A stretch of 64,000 nucleotides of DNA from Aquisalibacillus elongatus (lineage in GTDB: Bacteria; Bacillota; Bacilli; Bacillales; Alkalibacillaceae), in assembly GCF_003843875.1 (NCBI RefSeq), contig NZ_RKRF01000009.1, positions 1-64,000 on the forward strand, given 5' to 3'. Shown here piece by piece: positions 52,974 through 61,564 of this stretch. The position numbers were made by a program, and so were the translations under genes. The notes under the pieces are model-generated. The model was not told the origin of the DNA. It did no database searches and worked only from the letters and a program-made list of their open reading frames with translations. Every line of letters starts with the position of its first letter. Within the stretch, counting starts at the first letter, position 1.

Positions 52974-53002
52974 TAAAAAATAACCCGCAGTAAGCGAGTT
53001 AT
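52974..53002 (-). terminator. Terminator of the DinB-like gene
   Basis: Stem ATAACTCGC/GCGGGTTAT (one mismatch), loop TTACT, then TTTTTTATTT on the minus strand. Confidence 0.82.
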
Positions 53003-53478
53003 GAACCTTTTAACATTTTTCTCATCGTATTTATGTTCGTTAAATGCATCGCTTCATGTGCTGTAAAAAATTCAAGCGCTTCAGCTACTGTTTTCATCCC
53101 TATAAAGTCCTCGGGGAGTGGCTGATCTAACTTTCCTAACACTCGGGCTTCAAGCTCTTCCGATTGCTTTTGTAGTTGTTTTAAAATATCTTCTTTATTT
53201 GGTGGGGTATCAGTCCAATCTTCAGGACTTGTCCCACGATCAAAGTAATCCAAATATACTTGTGGAAGTGTTGTCTCTTCATTTAAGACCCAAGCTAACT
53301 TGGAATCTAAGTTTGCCACGAGATGCCCTGCATTCCACCTAATATTATTACGAAATGGCTCTGGTATTTCGTCAAAACGCTCCTCAGGAATCTTCTCAAC
53401 GAGCCCAACCACCCAACTTCGCCAAGTTTTAAAGTGTTGAAGTATAGCTTCTTCTGTTAAAACTGCTTTTTCAGTCAT
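52999..53478 (-). CDS. DinB superfamily protein
   Basis: This 159-residue protein has the DinB-like fold with His residues in RWNAGHLVANLDSKLAW (His about 53) and FFTAHEAMHLTNINTMRKML (about 140-144). It resembles YfiT/DinB_2 proteins that bind a metal ion. Function is unknown. Good GAGGGGGA-type ribosome site before the ATG. Array D lies upstream. Confidence 0.82.
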   Translation of the reverse strand: MTEKAVLTEEAILQHFKTWRSWVVGLVEKIPEERFDEIPEPFRNNIRWNAGHLVANLDSKLAWVLNEETTLPQVYLDYFDRGTSPEDWTDTPPNKEDILKQLQKQSEELEARVLGKLDQPLPEDFIGMKTVAEALEFFTAHEAMHLTNINTMRKMLKGS

Positions 53479-53560
53479 TTCAATTTCCCCCTCTCATTAT
53501 AATTTTTCTATAAAAAGCACAAATCTCCTGCTAGTTGAATTTTTGTGCTAAGTTATTTGA

Positions 53561-53687
53561 TTTATGCGCTACTTTTTCTCATATATGCGCCGCTTTTTCG
53601 GATTTATGCGACTCGAAACTTGTCGAACGTTACTAAATTTCAAATTTATGCGCCCTTTTTGGGTGCTTTATGCGGTCTTTTCATTAA
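53561..53687. repeat. 21-bp periodic array D (ATGCG word)
   Basis: ATGCG occurs at 53564, 53585, 53606, 53648 and 53670. The first four fall on exact multiples of 21 bp and the last is 22 bp on. The empty slot near 53627 follows CTTGTCGAA (53619-53627), the core also seen in array C. One plus-strand frame stays open but arrays A and C have in-frame stops, so coding is unlikely. Confidence 0.8.
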
Positions 53688-53724
53688 AAGAGACTGAACA
53701 AATTGCATTTGTCCAGTCTCTTTG
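53686..53724. terminator. Terminator of the aconitase operon
   Basis: Stem AAAGAGACTG-ACAAA with its near-complement, loop TTGCAT, flanked by A- and T-rich runs; it ends the small gene downstream of aconitase. Confidence 0.82.
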
Positions 53725-53727
53725 AAT

Positions 53728-53904
53728 TTAATCTAAGATTCGATTGTTTTCATCGACATTACTGACACGGTTCTCTTCACGAGCTTCATATTTGGAAACG
53801 AAGCCATCACCTCTACATACAGTGCAGGTGTAATGCCATTCTTCGTCGTCCATTAAAAGGCCGCTACCTTCACAAGCTTTACATCGGTGTTCTTGAGATC
53901 CCAT
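53728..53904 (-). CDS. Small DnaJ-type zinc-ribbon protein
   Basis: This 58-residue protein has two CxxCxGxG motifs of DnaJ type: CKACEGSG (about 8-15) and CTVCRGDGF (about 28-36), which should bind one or two zinc ions. The C-terminus is acidic and polar. Small proteins of this class include YuiA and anti-TRAP, but it matches neither closely. Its ATG directly follows the aconitase stop codon (TAAATG), so it is co-translated with aconitase. Function unknown. Confidence 0.8.
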   Translation of the reverse strand: MGSQEHRCKACEGSGLLMDDEEWHYTCTVCRGDGFVSKYEAREENRVSNVDENNRILD

Positions 53905-55863
53905 TTAAACCCCACTTTCTTGTTTGTTCTTAATCCAATTAATCACTCCACCTTCTAGTATTATGTCCAGATGACGGCTTGTTAAACTGTGTTTAACTTT
54001 AATTTTTTCATCTTTACCTTTAATACCGACTTCAAATTCGTTTCCGTTTTGAATCTTGTCACGAACATTTTCGAACTCTAAAACATCACCTGATTCTAGT
54101 TTGTCAAAATCACTTTCGTCCGCAAATGTTAGTGGTAACACACCGAAGTTAATTAAGTTTTGTAAATGAATACGAGCAAAGTCTTTTACAATAACGGCTT
54201 TTAATCCTAAATAACGTGGGGCTAAAGCAGCGTGTTCACGGGATGAACCTTGACCGTAGTTATAGCCACCAACTAGCGAATGACCGCCTTCATCACGCTG
54301 TTTCATTGCACGTTCATAATACGTGTCATCTACAATTTCAAACGTGAATGTACTAATCTTTTGTAAATTACTACGGTATGGAAGTACGCGTGAACCACCA
54401 GCTAAAATTTCATCAGTTGAAATGTTATCACCCATTTTAAGTAACACTGGAACCTCAAAACTGTCTTCAATTGGTGCTAATTCAGGGATTGAGCTAATAT
54501 TCGGCCCTTTTTCTAACCCCACATTTAACCCTTCAGCAGGATCAATTGGTTCTTCTAGCATGCCTTTATTTTTCTCAAAATCAATTTTCGGCTCTTTAAT
54601 CGATGGGTAATTCATTTCTAGTGTCCTTGGATCTGTAATCACACCTGTTAACGCTGAAGCTGCTGCCGTTTCCGGACTACACAAAAAGACGCTATCCTCT
54701 TTCGTACCCGAGCGTCCAGGGAAGTTACGTGGCGTCGTTCTTAAACTATTTCGGCCTGAAGCAGGTGCCTGCCCCATACCTATGCATCCGTTACAACCTG
54801 CTTGGTGCAGTCGAGCTCCAGAACCTAATAGACTTGCGATATGACCTTCATCAACTAACTGGGTTAAGATTTGGCGTGATGATGGGTTAATGTCGAATGA
54901 CACACCATTGGCAATGCTTTTACCTTTAACAATCTCAGCTGCAATCGCAAAATCACGATAGCCAGGGTTTGCTGAAGATCCTACATAAGATTGATAAATG
55001 GTTTCGCCAGCAACTTCGCTTACTGGAACAACATTTCCTGGGCTTGATGGCTTCGCGATTAATGGTTCAAGCTCAGATAAGTCAATTTCTTCATGAAGAT
55101 CGTAAGTCGCTCCACGGTCAGCTGAAATTTCTTGCCAGTCTTCCTCACGACCTTGTTCCTTTAAGAAGCGCTTAACCTCTTTATCCGACGGGAACACAGT
55201 CGCTGTGGCACCTAATTCAGCCCCCATATTCGCAATGACGTGACGATCCATAGCAGAGAGATTCTTTACGCCTGGACCATAGTACTCAATGATCTTGCCC
55301 ACGCCGCCTTTAACATCGTGACGACGAAGCATTTCTAGAATGACATCTTTAGCACTAACCCAATCTGGTAACTTGCCTGTTAATTTAACACCCCAAACTT
55401 GCGGCATTTTCACATAAAAAGGCTCACCAGCTATAGCCATTGCAACATCGATACCACCAGCACCCATTGCTAACATGCCCATACAACCGTTAGCACATGT
55501 GTGACTGTCTGAACCTAATAATGTTCTTCCTGGTCTAGCTAGCCTCTGCATATGAACAGGGTGGCTTACCCCATTACCAGGTCGACTAAAATACATACCG
55601 AATTTTTTAGCTGCGCTGCGCAAGAACAAGTGATCATCTGGGTTACGATGGTCATCCTGAATCAAGTTATGGTCCACATACTGAGCAGAAGCCTCAGTTT
55701 GTGCTTGCTTTACGTTCATCGCTTCTAACTCAAGCATGACCATAGTACCTGTTGCATCTTGCGTTAAGGTTTGATCAATCTTCAAGCCAATCTCTGTACC
55801 TGGTTCCATTTCACCTGAAACTAAATGCTCTTTAATTAATTTCTGAGCTACGTTTAATTTCAT
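53905..55863 (-). CDS. Aconitate hydratase, mitochondrial-type
   Basis: This protein of about 652 residues interconverts citrate and isocitrate. It has the large LeuC-like part with the Fe-S cysteines in DSHTCANG and AGCNGCIGMG, and a C-terminal swivel part (GDNISTDEILAGGSRVLPYRSN, GYNYGQGSSREHAALAPRYLG). It belongs to the shorter, mitochondrial-like group rather than the 900-residue Bacillus CitB type, so it may not double as the RNA-binding regulator. The ATG at 55863 has AAAGGGG 7 nt upstream. Confidence 0.92.
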   Translation of the reverse strand: MKLNVAQKLIKEHLVSGEMEPGTEIGLKIDQTLTQDATGTMVMLELEAMNVKQAQTEASAQYVDHNLIQDDHRNPDDHLFLRSAAKKFGMYFSRPGNGVSHPVHMQRLARPGRTLLGSDSHTCANGCMGMLAMGAGGIDVAMAIAGEPFYVKMPQVWGVKLTGKLPDWVSAKDVILEMLRRHDVKGGVGKIIEYYGPGVKNLSAMDRHVIANMGAELGATATVFPSDKEVKRFLKEQGREEDWQEISADRGATYDLHEEIDLSELEPLIAKPSSPGNVVPVSEVAGETIYQSYVGSSANPGYRDFAIAAEIVKGKSIANGVSFDINPSSRQILTQLVDEGHIASLLGSGARLHQAGCNGCIGMGQAPASGRNSLRTTPRNFPGRSGTKEDSVFLCSPETAAASALTGVITDPRTLEMNYPSIKEPKIDFEKNKGMLEEPIDPAEGLNVGLEKGPNISSIPELAPIEDSFEVPVLLKMGDNISTDEILAGGSRVLPYRSNLQKISTFTFEIVDDTYYERAMKQRDEGGHSLVGGYNYGQGSSREHAALAPRYLGLKAVIVKDFARIHLQNLINFGVLPLTFADESDFDKLESGDVLEFENVRDKIQNGNEFEVGIKGKDEKIKVKHSLTSRHLDIILEGGVINWIKNKQESGV

Positions 55864-56043
55864 TTTAAAACCCCTTTCCAAATGTCCGTACATATCCACG
55901 TTATATTATACGTTTCTATGTAAAATTTACCCTAAAAACTGTCTATTCAAACACGATTGGTTTTGATAACAATGCTTATTTTGTGCAAAACAACAGAATT
56001 TACACTGAAAAATAGTGATATTGTAGCATTTTACTCAAAAGTG

Positions 56044-56072
56044 TTTACGAACATATGTTCGTGTTTTATAAT
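56044..56072 (+). promoter_or_regulatory. Promoter of the holin-like gene with LexA box
   Basis: TTTACG (56044-56049), 17-bp spacer, TATAAT (56067-56072). A perfect LexA/DinR box CGAACATATGTTCG (56048-56061) covers the -35 end and the spacer, so the promoter should be repressed until SOS induction. Confidence 0.82.
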
Positions 56073-56117
56073 ATGGACAAGCGAACAGTTCTTGGTATAA
56101 TTTGGAGGTGTTACATC

Positions 56118-56225
56118 ATGGAAGGTTATGGATATGTCTTAATTCTGTTTGCATTTGGGTCGTTCATTATTGGGCTAATCTCCCTGATTGTACAAATCAT
56201 TATGGCCATTAATAAGAAAAAATGA
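56118..56225 (+). CDS. Holin-like peptide, SOS-regulated
   Basis: This 35-residue peptide is one membrane helix with a basic tail (MEGYGYVLILFAFGSFIIG, ending AINKKK). It resembles the putative holin-like toxin family that includes type I toxins. TTTGGAGGTG is 7 nt before the ATG. Upstream lie a promoter and a perfect LexA box, so expression should rise with DNA damage, as for TisB of E. coli. Whether an antisense RNA antitoxin exists cannot be seen. Confidence 0.75.
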   Translation: MEGYGYVLILFAFGSFIIGLISLIVQIIMAINKKK

Positions 56226-56230
56226 ACATA

Positions 56231-56656
56231 CTAAATCTTTTTATAAAAACCCGTTGCGGATCCTTTAAAACCATTTCGTTCATAAAAATGATGGGCTTTT
56301 TGTCGTTCTGGTCGATTGCCACTGTTCAGATTGATCATTTGGCAACCTTGACTTTTAGCCCATTCCTCTGCTGCATTAAGAAGTTTTTTGCCTATACCAT
56401 GCCCACGCTCAGATGAGTCTACAACCATTGTGATGATACGAACATAAGGGGCATCATGTTCAAATCTCATTGCTTTTAACATTCCGACCATTCCTAATAA
56501 CGTACCATTGTGTTCAAAAACTAACGTATGATAATCCGGATGACGATCAATCGCTTCATACCGTTGCTTCATGGTTTCAGCATCTGTTGGATAGCCCAGT
56601 TCACTCATTAATTTAGTTAATTCCTCTACATCAGACAAATTTGCTTCTCGAATCAT
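56231..56656 (-). CDS. GNAT family N-acetyltransferase
   Basis: This 141-residue protein has the GNAT acetyl-CoA site VDSSERGHGIGKKLLNAAEEWAKSQGC (about 80-105) and a C-terminal FYERNGF. Substrate is unknown. It is convergent with the holin-like gene, ending 6 nt from its stop codon, so the two transcripts could overlap at their 3' ends. Confidence 0.88.
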   Translation of the reverse strand: MIREANLSDVEELTKLMSELGYPTDAETMKQRYEAIDRHPDYHTLVFEHNGTLLGMVGMLKAMRFEHDAPYVRIITMVVDSSERGHGIGKKLLNAAEEWAKSQGCQMINLNSGNRPERQKAHHFYERNGFKGSATGFYKKI

Positions 56657-56732
56657 ATTTTTACCTCTTTTCTAAGTGGTGTCGTTTATAATTGATTTCT
56701 AGAATTGTTTAAAATGTCCTGCTGTTAAATTC

Positions 56733-56748
56733 AATCAAACGATTGTTT
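56733..56748. promoter_or_regulatory. TetR-type operator, half-conserved
   Basis: AATCAAACGATTGTTT resembles the perfect palindrome at 56789 and lies 56 bp from it, between divergent genes. Confidence 0.45.
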
Positions 56749-56788
56749 AATTCTTGAACATTAATGTAGACAAGGTTTTCACAACTTT

Positions 56789-56804
56789 AATCAAACGTTT
56801 GATT
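56789..56804. promoter_or_regulatory. TetR-type operator, perfect palindrome
   Basis: AATCAAACGTTTGATT is a perfect 16-bp palindrome. This is the form of TetR-family sites; no TetR gene lies in the window. Confidence 0.55.
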
Positions 56805-56894
56805 GATAAATTTCACAAACTTGAAAACTCACATAATCAAGGATAAATTAGAATAAATATTATTACTTAATCTTAAGACATAAGGAGTGTCACT

Positions 56895-57440
56895 ATGAAA
56901 CGTCTTGCTGTTTTTTGTGGCTCTAGAGATGGAACGAATGATCATTATCGAAACACTGCCAAAAGGTTTGGGGAATTACTTGCGCAACATGATATTGAAA
57001 TTGTCTATGGAGGAGCCATTGTTGGACTGATGGGAGCTGTAGCAGAAGGAGCTCTCGAGCATGATGGTAAAGTCATTGGTATCATTCCTGAACGCCTGAA
57101 AACTGTAGAAATTATGCACCCTGATGTTACGGAAATGCATGTTGTCGAAACAATGCATGAAAGAAAAGCCAAGATTGCAGAATTGGCAGATGGATTTGTC
57201 GCTTTACCAGGTGGTGCGGGAACAATGGAAGAATGGTTTGAAGTCTTTACCTGGGCACAAATTGGTTATCACCAAAAACCATGTGCTTTATTAAATATTA
57301 ATGGCTATTACACACCCTTAATAGAGCTGTTTGACCATATGATCTCAGAGGGATTTGCCGATCCACATTATAAAGAATTCATTATGATGGAAGAAGAACC
57401 TGAAGACTTAATCGATCGTCTTAGATTATTTTCGAATTAA
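56895..57440 (+). CDS. LOG family phosphoribohydrolase (YvdD-like)
   Basis: This 181-residue protein has the LOG/TIGR00730 nucleotide fold with the active motif PGGAGTMEEWFE (about 98-109) and an early VFCGSRDGTNDHY. Family members release adenine-type bases from nucleoside monophosphates. AAGGAGTG precedes the ATG. Two palindromes upstream suggest control by a TetR-type regulator. Confidence 0.9.
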   Translation: MKRLAVFCGSRDGTNDHYRNTAKRFGELLAQHDIEIVYGGAIVGLMGAVAEGALEHDGKVIGIIPERLKTVEIMHPDVTEMHVVETMHERKAKIAELADGFVALPGGAGTMEEWFEVFTWAQIGYHQKPCALLNINGYYTPLIELFDHMISEGFADPHYKEFIMMEEEPEDLIDRLRLFSN

Positions 57441-57474
57441 AAAGGAGCGACTTTCTTACGAAAATCGCTCCTCT
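57441..57474. terminator. Bidirectional terminator, LOG gene / lipoprotein gene
   Basis: Stem GGAGCGA(C)TTT with AAA(A)TCGCTCC, loop CTTACG, with A5 on one side and a T-rich tail on the other, between convergent genes. Confidence 0.85.
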
Positions 57475-57477
57475 ACT

Positions 57478-58068
57478 CTATTTTTCTTCAACTTGAACCT
57501 TCATTAAATATACGACTCGATTGTTGTTAAGTATTTGATCGACATCATCATACGCTTTAATACTGTTCTCATTATTACTTTGGTTAAATACAGCAATGGT
57601 ATATTCCTGACTTTTTTCTAGATCAATCGAACCATCAATTAAAAAGCCGTGAGATATCGGGTTGCTATTTATATTTGATTCGAATTTATTACTACCTGTA
57701 GTACTACCTGACTCATCAAAATCATAGAGTCTCATATCCAACAAGTCAGCTTGAGGATCGACGATAAACCACCCGATAGTTCTGTTAGCATGCTTGATGT
57801 TTTCATCTACCGTCCTAAAATGTTTACTATCAGGATTAAATAACTCACCTTCATGATAGCGTTCAATCCACACATCTAATTTAGTATTCTCAGGATCTTG
57901 AAACGTCAAGTCAAATTCCATCACTGGACCTAGAGCCAGACGTTTTGTACTTTTAGCCGTATTCGATTCTTCTAAAGGCTCAAGCGTTACAAACGCGTCG
58001 TCAGCACTCGCCTCAGGACTACACGCAATTAAGGTTAATAAACTTAATAAAAGAACATACTTTCTCAC
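57478..58068 (-). CDS. Lipoprotein of unknown function
   Basis: This 196-residue protein has a signal peptide with lipobox LIAC (Cys16). The rest is beta-rich with MEFDLTFQDPENTKLDVWIERYHEGEL and QEYTIAVFNQSNNENSIKAY. No family is recognised. It follows the racemase gene by 15 nt, so it is probably co-transcribed with it. Confidence 0.6.
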   Translation of the reverse strand: MRKYVLLLSLLTLIACSPEASADDAFVTLEPLEESNTAKSTKRLALGPVMEFDLTFQDPENTKLDVWIERYHEGELFNPDSKHFRTVDENIKHANRTIGWFIVDPQADLLDMRLYDFDESGSTTGSNKFESNINSNPISHGFLIDGSIDLEKSQEYTIAVFNQSNNENSIKAYDDVDQILNNNRVVYLMKVQVEEK

Positions 58069-58083
58069 ATAACTCCCCCAAAA

Positions 58084-58776
58084 CTATTCTTCTAGCGCTT
58101 CATCAACTGCTGCTTTTACATGAATTTCTGTTGTATCAAACACTGGCAATTCCATATCATTCTGTTGTATTAATAAACCTATTTCCGTACAACCAAGAAT
58201 AATCCCTTCCGCACCTTGGCTCACAAGGTCTTGAATAACTTTTAAATAATATTCTTTTGACGAATCTTTAGTTTCACCATATACTAATTCATCAAATATA
58301 ATCTTATTAACTTTTTGTCGATCATCCTCATTCGGCACAACAACATCAATGTCTGATGAATCAATACGTTCTTTATAAAAATCTTGTTCCATAGTGTATT
58401 TAGTACCAATTAAACCTACTTTATTTAACTCTTTTTGATTAATTGACTGAACGGTTGCATCTACAATGTGTAAAATCGGAATTGTAATGCGCTCCTCAAT
58501 AATCTCGACTACCTTATGCATGGTATTGGTAGCCAGTATAATAAAGTCGGCACCTGCTAACTCTAATGACCGAGCGGCATACCATAATGCATCTCCAGCT
58601 TTCCACCAGTCACCTTGTGTTTGCCACTTTTCAATTTCAGCAAAATCAACACTGTAAATAATACACTGCGCAGAATGTAATCCGCCTAATTCTTCTTGAA
58701 CTTTTTCGTTTAATAAACGGTAGTAAGTGGCTGTTGACTCCCAACTCATACCACCAATGATCCCGATTGTTTTCAT
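58084..58776 (-). CDS. Aspartate/glutamate racemase family protein
   Basis: This 230-residue protein starts KTIGIIGGMSWESTATYYRLLNE as in the YgeA/RacX group. One catalytic Cys is present in GIILGCTEIGLLI (about 195), but the first site reads ATNTMHKV, with Thr where a symmetrical racemase would have Cys. A Thr/Cys pair is known for E. coli YgeA, so activity with a broad amino-acid range is likely. It is co-directional with the lipoprotein gene downstream. Confidence 0.85.
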   Translation of the reverse strand: MKTIGIIGGMSWESTATYYRLLNEKVQEELGGLHSAQCIIYSVDFAEIEKWQTQGDWWKAGDALWYAARSLELAGADFIILATNTMHKVVEIIEERITIPILHIVDATVQSINQKELNKVGLIGTKYTMEQDFYKERIDSSDIDVVVPNEDDRQKVNKIIFDELVYGETKDSSKEYYLKVIQDLVSQGAEGIILGCTEIGLLIQQNDMELPVFDTTEIHVKAAVDEALEE

Positions 58777-58817
58777 GATTCACCTCTCCTCGACATTTCC
58801 CGGGAAATATCAACAAT

Positions 58818-59726
58818 TTACAACTCTAATTCTGTAGAATTAACTAACTGTATACCGTAATTTTCTACTAATGAATTCCAAGCTTTTTCATTGATCTCTT
58901 CAAATCCGGGTATACAACTCATGCCATCTTTTAAAACATAAATGTTCTGTAACCATTGTATATCATTAGAAAAGTGCTCTGCAATTTGTCGAACTGACTC
59001 ATAAACACAATGTGATTCAGCTTCACCCGCTATAACAACTTGATCAAATTCACGTATATAGTTTAAGAGGTTGTAATCAGTTTGATCTTCTTGACTATAC
59101 TCAGGCTCAATAATACCGTATTTTTCGCTAAGTGGATCCTGTCCTTTCACGACCTTCTTCACTTCAGTATCTCGAGCAACTGAATGAAAATGTGCTATTT
59201 TAGAAAACTGGCTTTCTAGTGCTGCACCCGGTGTGCCCTTAACACAATGGTAAGGCCAAATGCATAACTTTTGTCTGCCTATTTCTTCAATCTGACGAAC
59301 ATATTCAACACTTTCTTCCTTATGAGCAACCGGAATCCATTTTCCATTTTCCACATCTTCAGCTGTAATAATCGTTAATGGTTCTGGGTGTTTCCCTTCT
59401 GAATCCACCCACCAACTTGGGTGAAAGATTTGATTCAATTCGTGAGTATCTAATGATACAGCAATGCTTGTTATTTTTTCTAAATTATTATAAATAAATT
59501 TAGTGATTCGTTCTAGGTCCTTATGTGCTCCAGGCACTCCTAATGCCCCTTCTTCCATAAAGTCATTTTGAATATCAATCCCTAGAAAGAGCACTTTTTT
59601 ATTATCATTCTTAGCTGGTTCTACTTCTTCTTCAATTGCTTGTTTTACCACTTCATTTAGATTGACTTTCTCATATGTACCTATCTTCGCTACATTCACA
59701 ATCTCATTATAAGATGTGTTTAACAT
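58818..59726 (-). CDS. Isochorismatase/nicotinamidase-family hydrolase
   Basis: This 302-residue protein has an N-terminal extension of about 45 residues and then a nicotinamidase-like domain. The catalytic Asp is in LFLGIDIQNDFMEEGALGVPGAH (about 51), metal-site His residues in SLDTHELNQIFHPSWW, and the Cys nucleophile in AGEAESHCVYES (about 238). Such enzymes cleave nicotinamide or related amides. The extra N-terminus is unusual. It has its own promoter region upstream of the MerR gene. Confidence 0.85.
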   Translation of the reverse strand: MLNTSYNEIVNVAKIGTYEKVNLNEVVKQAIEEEVEPAKNDNKKVLFLGIDIQNDFMEEGALGVPGAHKDLERITKFIYNNLEKITSIAVSLDTHELNQIFHPSWWVDSEGKHPEPLTIITAEDVENGKWIPVAHKEESVEYVRQIEEIGRQKLCIWPYHCVKGTPGAALESQFSKIAHFHSVARDTEVKKVVKGQDPLSEKYGIIEPEYSQEDQTDYNLLNYIREFDQVVIAGEAESHCVYESVRQIAEHFSNDIQWLQNIYVLKDGMSCIPGFEEINEKAWNSLVENYGIQLVNSTELEL

Positions 59727-59792
59727 GTTTCATCCCCTCCTATTTTTATTATAAACGATGTTAATCATTCTTTCATTTTATAAAAAAAATTC

Positions 59793-59823
59793 TTGACCCT
59801 TACGTAACGTGATGGTTTAACTT
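59793..59823 (+). promoter_or_regulatory. MerR-type promoter of the TipAS-like gene
   Basis: TTGACC (59793-59798), a 19-bp spacer and TAACTT (59818-59823). A long spacer containing TTACGTAACGTGA-type symmetry is typical of MerR family promoters, so the gene is probably autoregulated. Confidence 0.75.
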
Positions 59824-59841
59824 AGAGATTGAGGTGATGAT

Positions 59842-60597
59842 ATGTATCAAGTCAAAGACGTTTCAGAAATCACAGGTGTTAGTGTGCGCACACTACATCA
59901 TTATGACAAAATCGGACTTTTAAAACCTAATCGTGTTAATGAAAATGGTTACCGTCTCTACAACGATAATCACTTAAATCAATTACAACAGATTTTATTT
60001 TTTAAAGAGCTTGATTTTTCCTTACAGCAAATAAAAGAAATTATGTTAGATGACGATTTCGATGAAGCTGAAGCACTAATAAACCATCGAGAACTCTTAG
60101 AAAAACGTAAACATCGCCTCGAACAATTAATTCAGACGATTGATGAGACTTACAATTCTTTAAAGGAGGATCAACAAATGAGTAAAAAGAAAATGTTTGA
60201 AGGCTTTAATATGGGTGACATACGTGAGCATGAAAATAAATATAAAGACGAAGTAAAAGAAAAATATGGCCATACAGATGCTTATAAACAATCTCAGGAG
60301 CGAACAGCAAAGTATACTGAACAAGATTGGAAAACGATTCAAGAGAAATCTAATAGTATTTATAGCCGATTAGCAGAATTAATGGAACATGACCCTTCCC
60401 ACAATGATGTTCAAAACGTTATAGGTGAATGGCATTCATTAATAAATGATTATTTTTACGAATGCCCACGTGAAATGTTTAAAGGACTTGGGGACATGTA
60501 TGTCAGCGATGAACGATTTACAAAGAATATCGATCAATACGGGCAAGGATTAGCTAAATTTATGCGTGATGCAATGTATATCTATGCAGATTCCTAA
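59842..60597 (+). CDS. MerR-family regulator with TipAS domain
   Basis: This 251-residue protein has a MerR helix-turn-helix (YQVKDVSEITGVSVRTLHHYDKIGLLKPNRVNENGYRLYN, 1-42), a coiled coil and a C-terminal TipAS domain (about 140-250) of the type that binds thiopeptides or other drugs in TipAL/Mta. It likely activates its own promoter, which has the 19-bp spacer such regulators need. No drug pump gene is adjacent. Confidence 0.92.
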   Translation: MYQVKDVSEITGVSVRTLHHYDKIGLLKPNRVNENGYRLYNDNHLNQLQQILFFKELDFSLQQIKEIMLDDDFDEAEALINHRELLEKRKHRLEQLIQTIDETYNSLKEDQQMSKKKMFEGFNMGDIREHENKYKDEVKEKYGHTDAYKQSQERTAKYTEQDWKTIQEKSNSIYSRLAELMEHDPSHNDVQNVIGEWHSLINDYFYECPREMFKGLGDMYVSDERFTKNIDQYGQGLAKFMRDAMYIYADS

Positions 60598-60694
60598 TTC
60601 CCATCAGTAAAGTTTTTACAATCTAGTAGGATTAACTCATGTTTTTATCGAATAAACATATTATCAAATGATAAATGTTTAGGGAGAGGATATG

Positions 60695-61492
60695 ATGAAT
60701 AACCACGAAATTGATTACGAACTTCATGGAGATGACATGCAGTTCGTCGAAGTTGAGCTTGACCCTGATGAAACGGTCATTGCAGAGGCTGGAAGTTTAA
60801 TGATGATGGATGATGGTATTGAGATGGAGACGATTTTTGGAGATGGTTCAGAGAGCCAAGGTGGATTTATGGGCAAATTACTTGGGGCTGGTAAACGAGT
60901 CATTACGGGCGAAAGTTTATTTATGACTGCTTTTACTAATTCAGATTCAGGTAAAAAACATGTTTCTTTTGCCTCACCTTATCCCGGTAAAATTGTACCA
61001 ATGGACTTAAGTGAACTAGACGGTAAAATCATTTGTCAAAAAGATGCATTTCTTGCCGCTGCTAAAGGTGTGTCAGTTGGTATTGACTTTCAGAAGAAAA
61101 TTGGCGCTGGCTTTTTCGGTGGGGAAGGCTTTATCATGCAAAAATTAGAAGGCGACGGAATGGCATTTGTCCACGCAGGCGGAACGATTTACCGTAAAGA
61201 TTTAGAGCCCGGTGAAACACTTCGGGTGGACACAGGTTGTTTAGTAGCCCTATCGAAAGATGTTGATTATGACATTCAATTTGTCGGAGGGATTAAAACA
61301 GCATTATTTGGTGGAGAAGGATTATTTTTTGCAACTTTAAAGGGACCAGGATCAGTTTGGGTTCAATCGCTACCATTTAGCCGCCTAGCAAGCCGAATTT
61401 TTGCAGCGACACCTGAACAAGGTGGCGAACAAAAAGGAGAAGGAAGTATCACCCAGGGACTATTTGATATGTTCGGAGGCGATAGAAGATAA
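60695..61492 (+). CDS. AIM24/TIGR00266 family protein
   Basis: This 265-residue protein is a beta-helical AIM24-type protein: [29 protein letters not shown] at the start, [15 protein letters not shown] in the middle, and Gly-rich segments [20 protein letters not shown] and [20 protein letters not shown] that mark the repeat. Function in bacteria is unknown. GGGAGAGG precedes the tandem ATGs; I use the second (60695). Confidence 0.88.
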   Translation: MNNHEIDYELHGDDMQFVEVELDPDETVIAEAGSLMMMDDGIEMETIFGDGSESQGGFMGKLLGAGKRVITGESLFMTAFTNSDSGKKHVSFASPYPGKIVPMDLSELDGKIICQKDAFLAAAKGVSVGIDFQKKIGAGFFGGEGFIMQKLEGDGMAFVHAGGTIYRKDLEPGETLRVDTGCLVALSKDVDYDIQFVGGIKTALFGGEGLFFATLKGPGSVWVQSLPFSRLASRIFAATPEQGGEQKGEGSITQGLFDMFGGDRR

Positions 61493-61564
61493 ACTTCCAT
61501 TAATAACTAATAAAATCATTTCATTTTCACATACTAATCACAACTTTAATAATGAGGTGATGGT

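Noticed and set aside
53564..53724. Open frame of about 53 codons through array D with FMRxFF-like heptads
   Set aside because: The period of 21 is a multiple of three, so any open frame repeats by heptads. There is no ribosome site, and arrays A and C have in-frame stops at the same phase.
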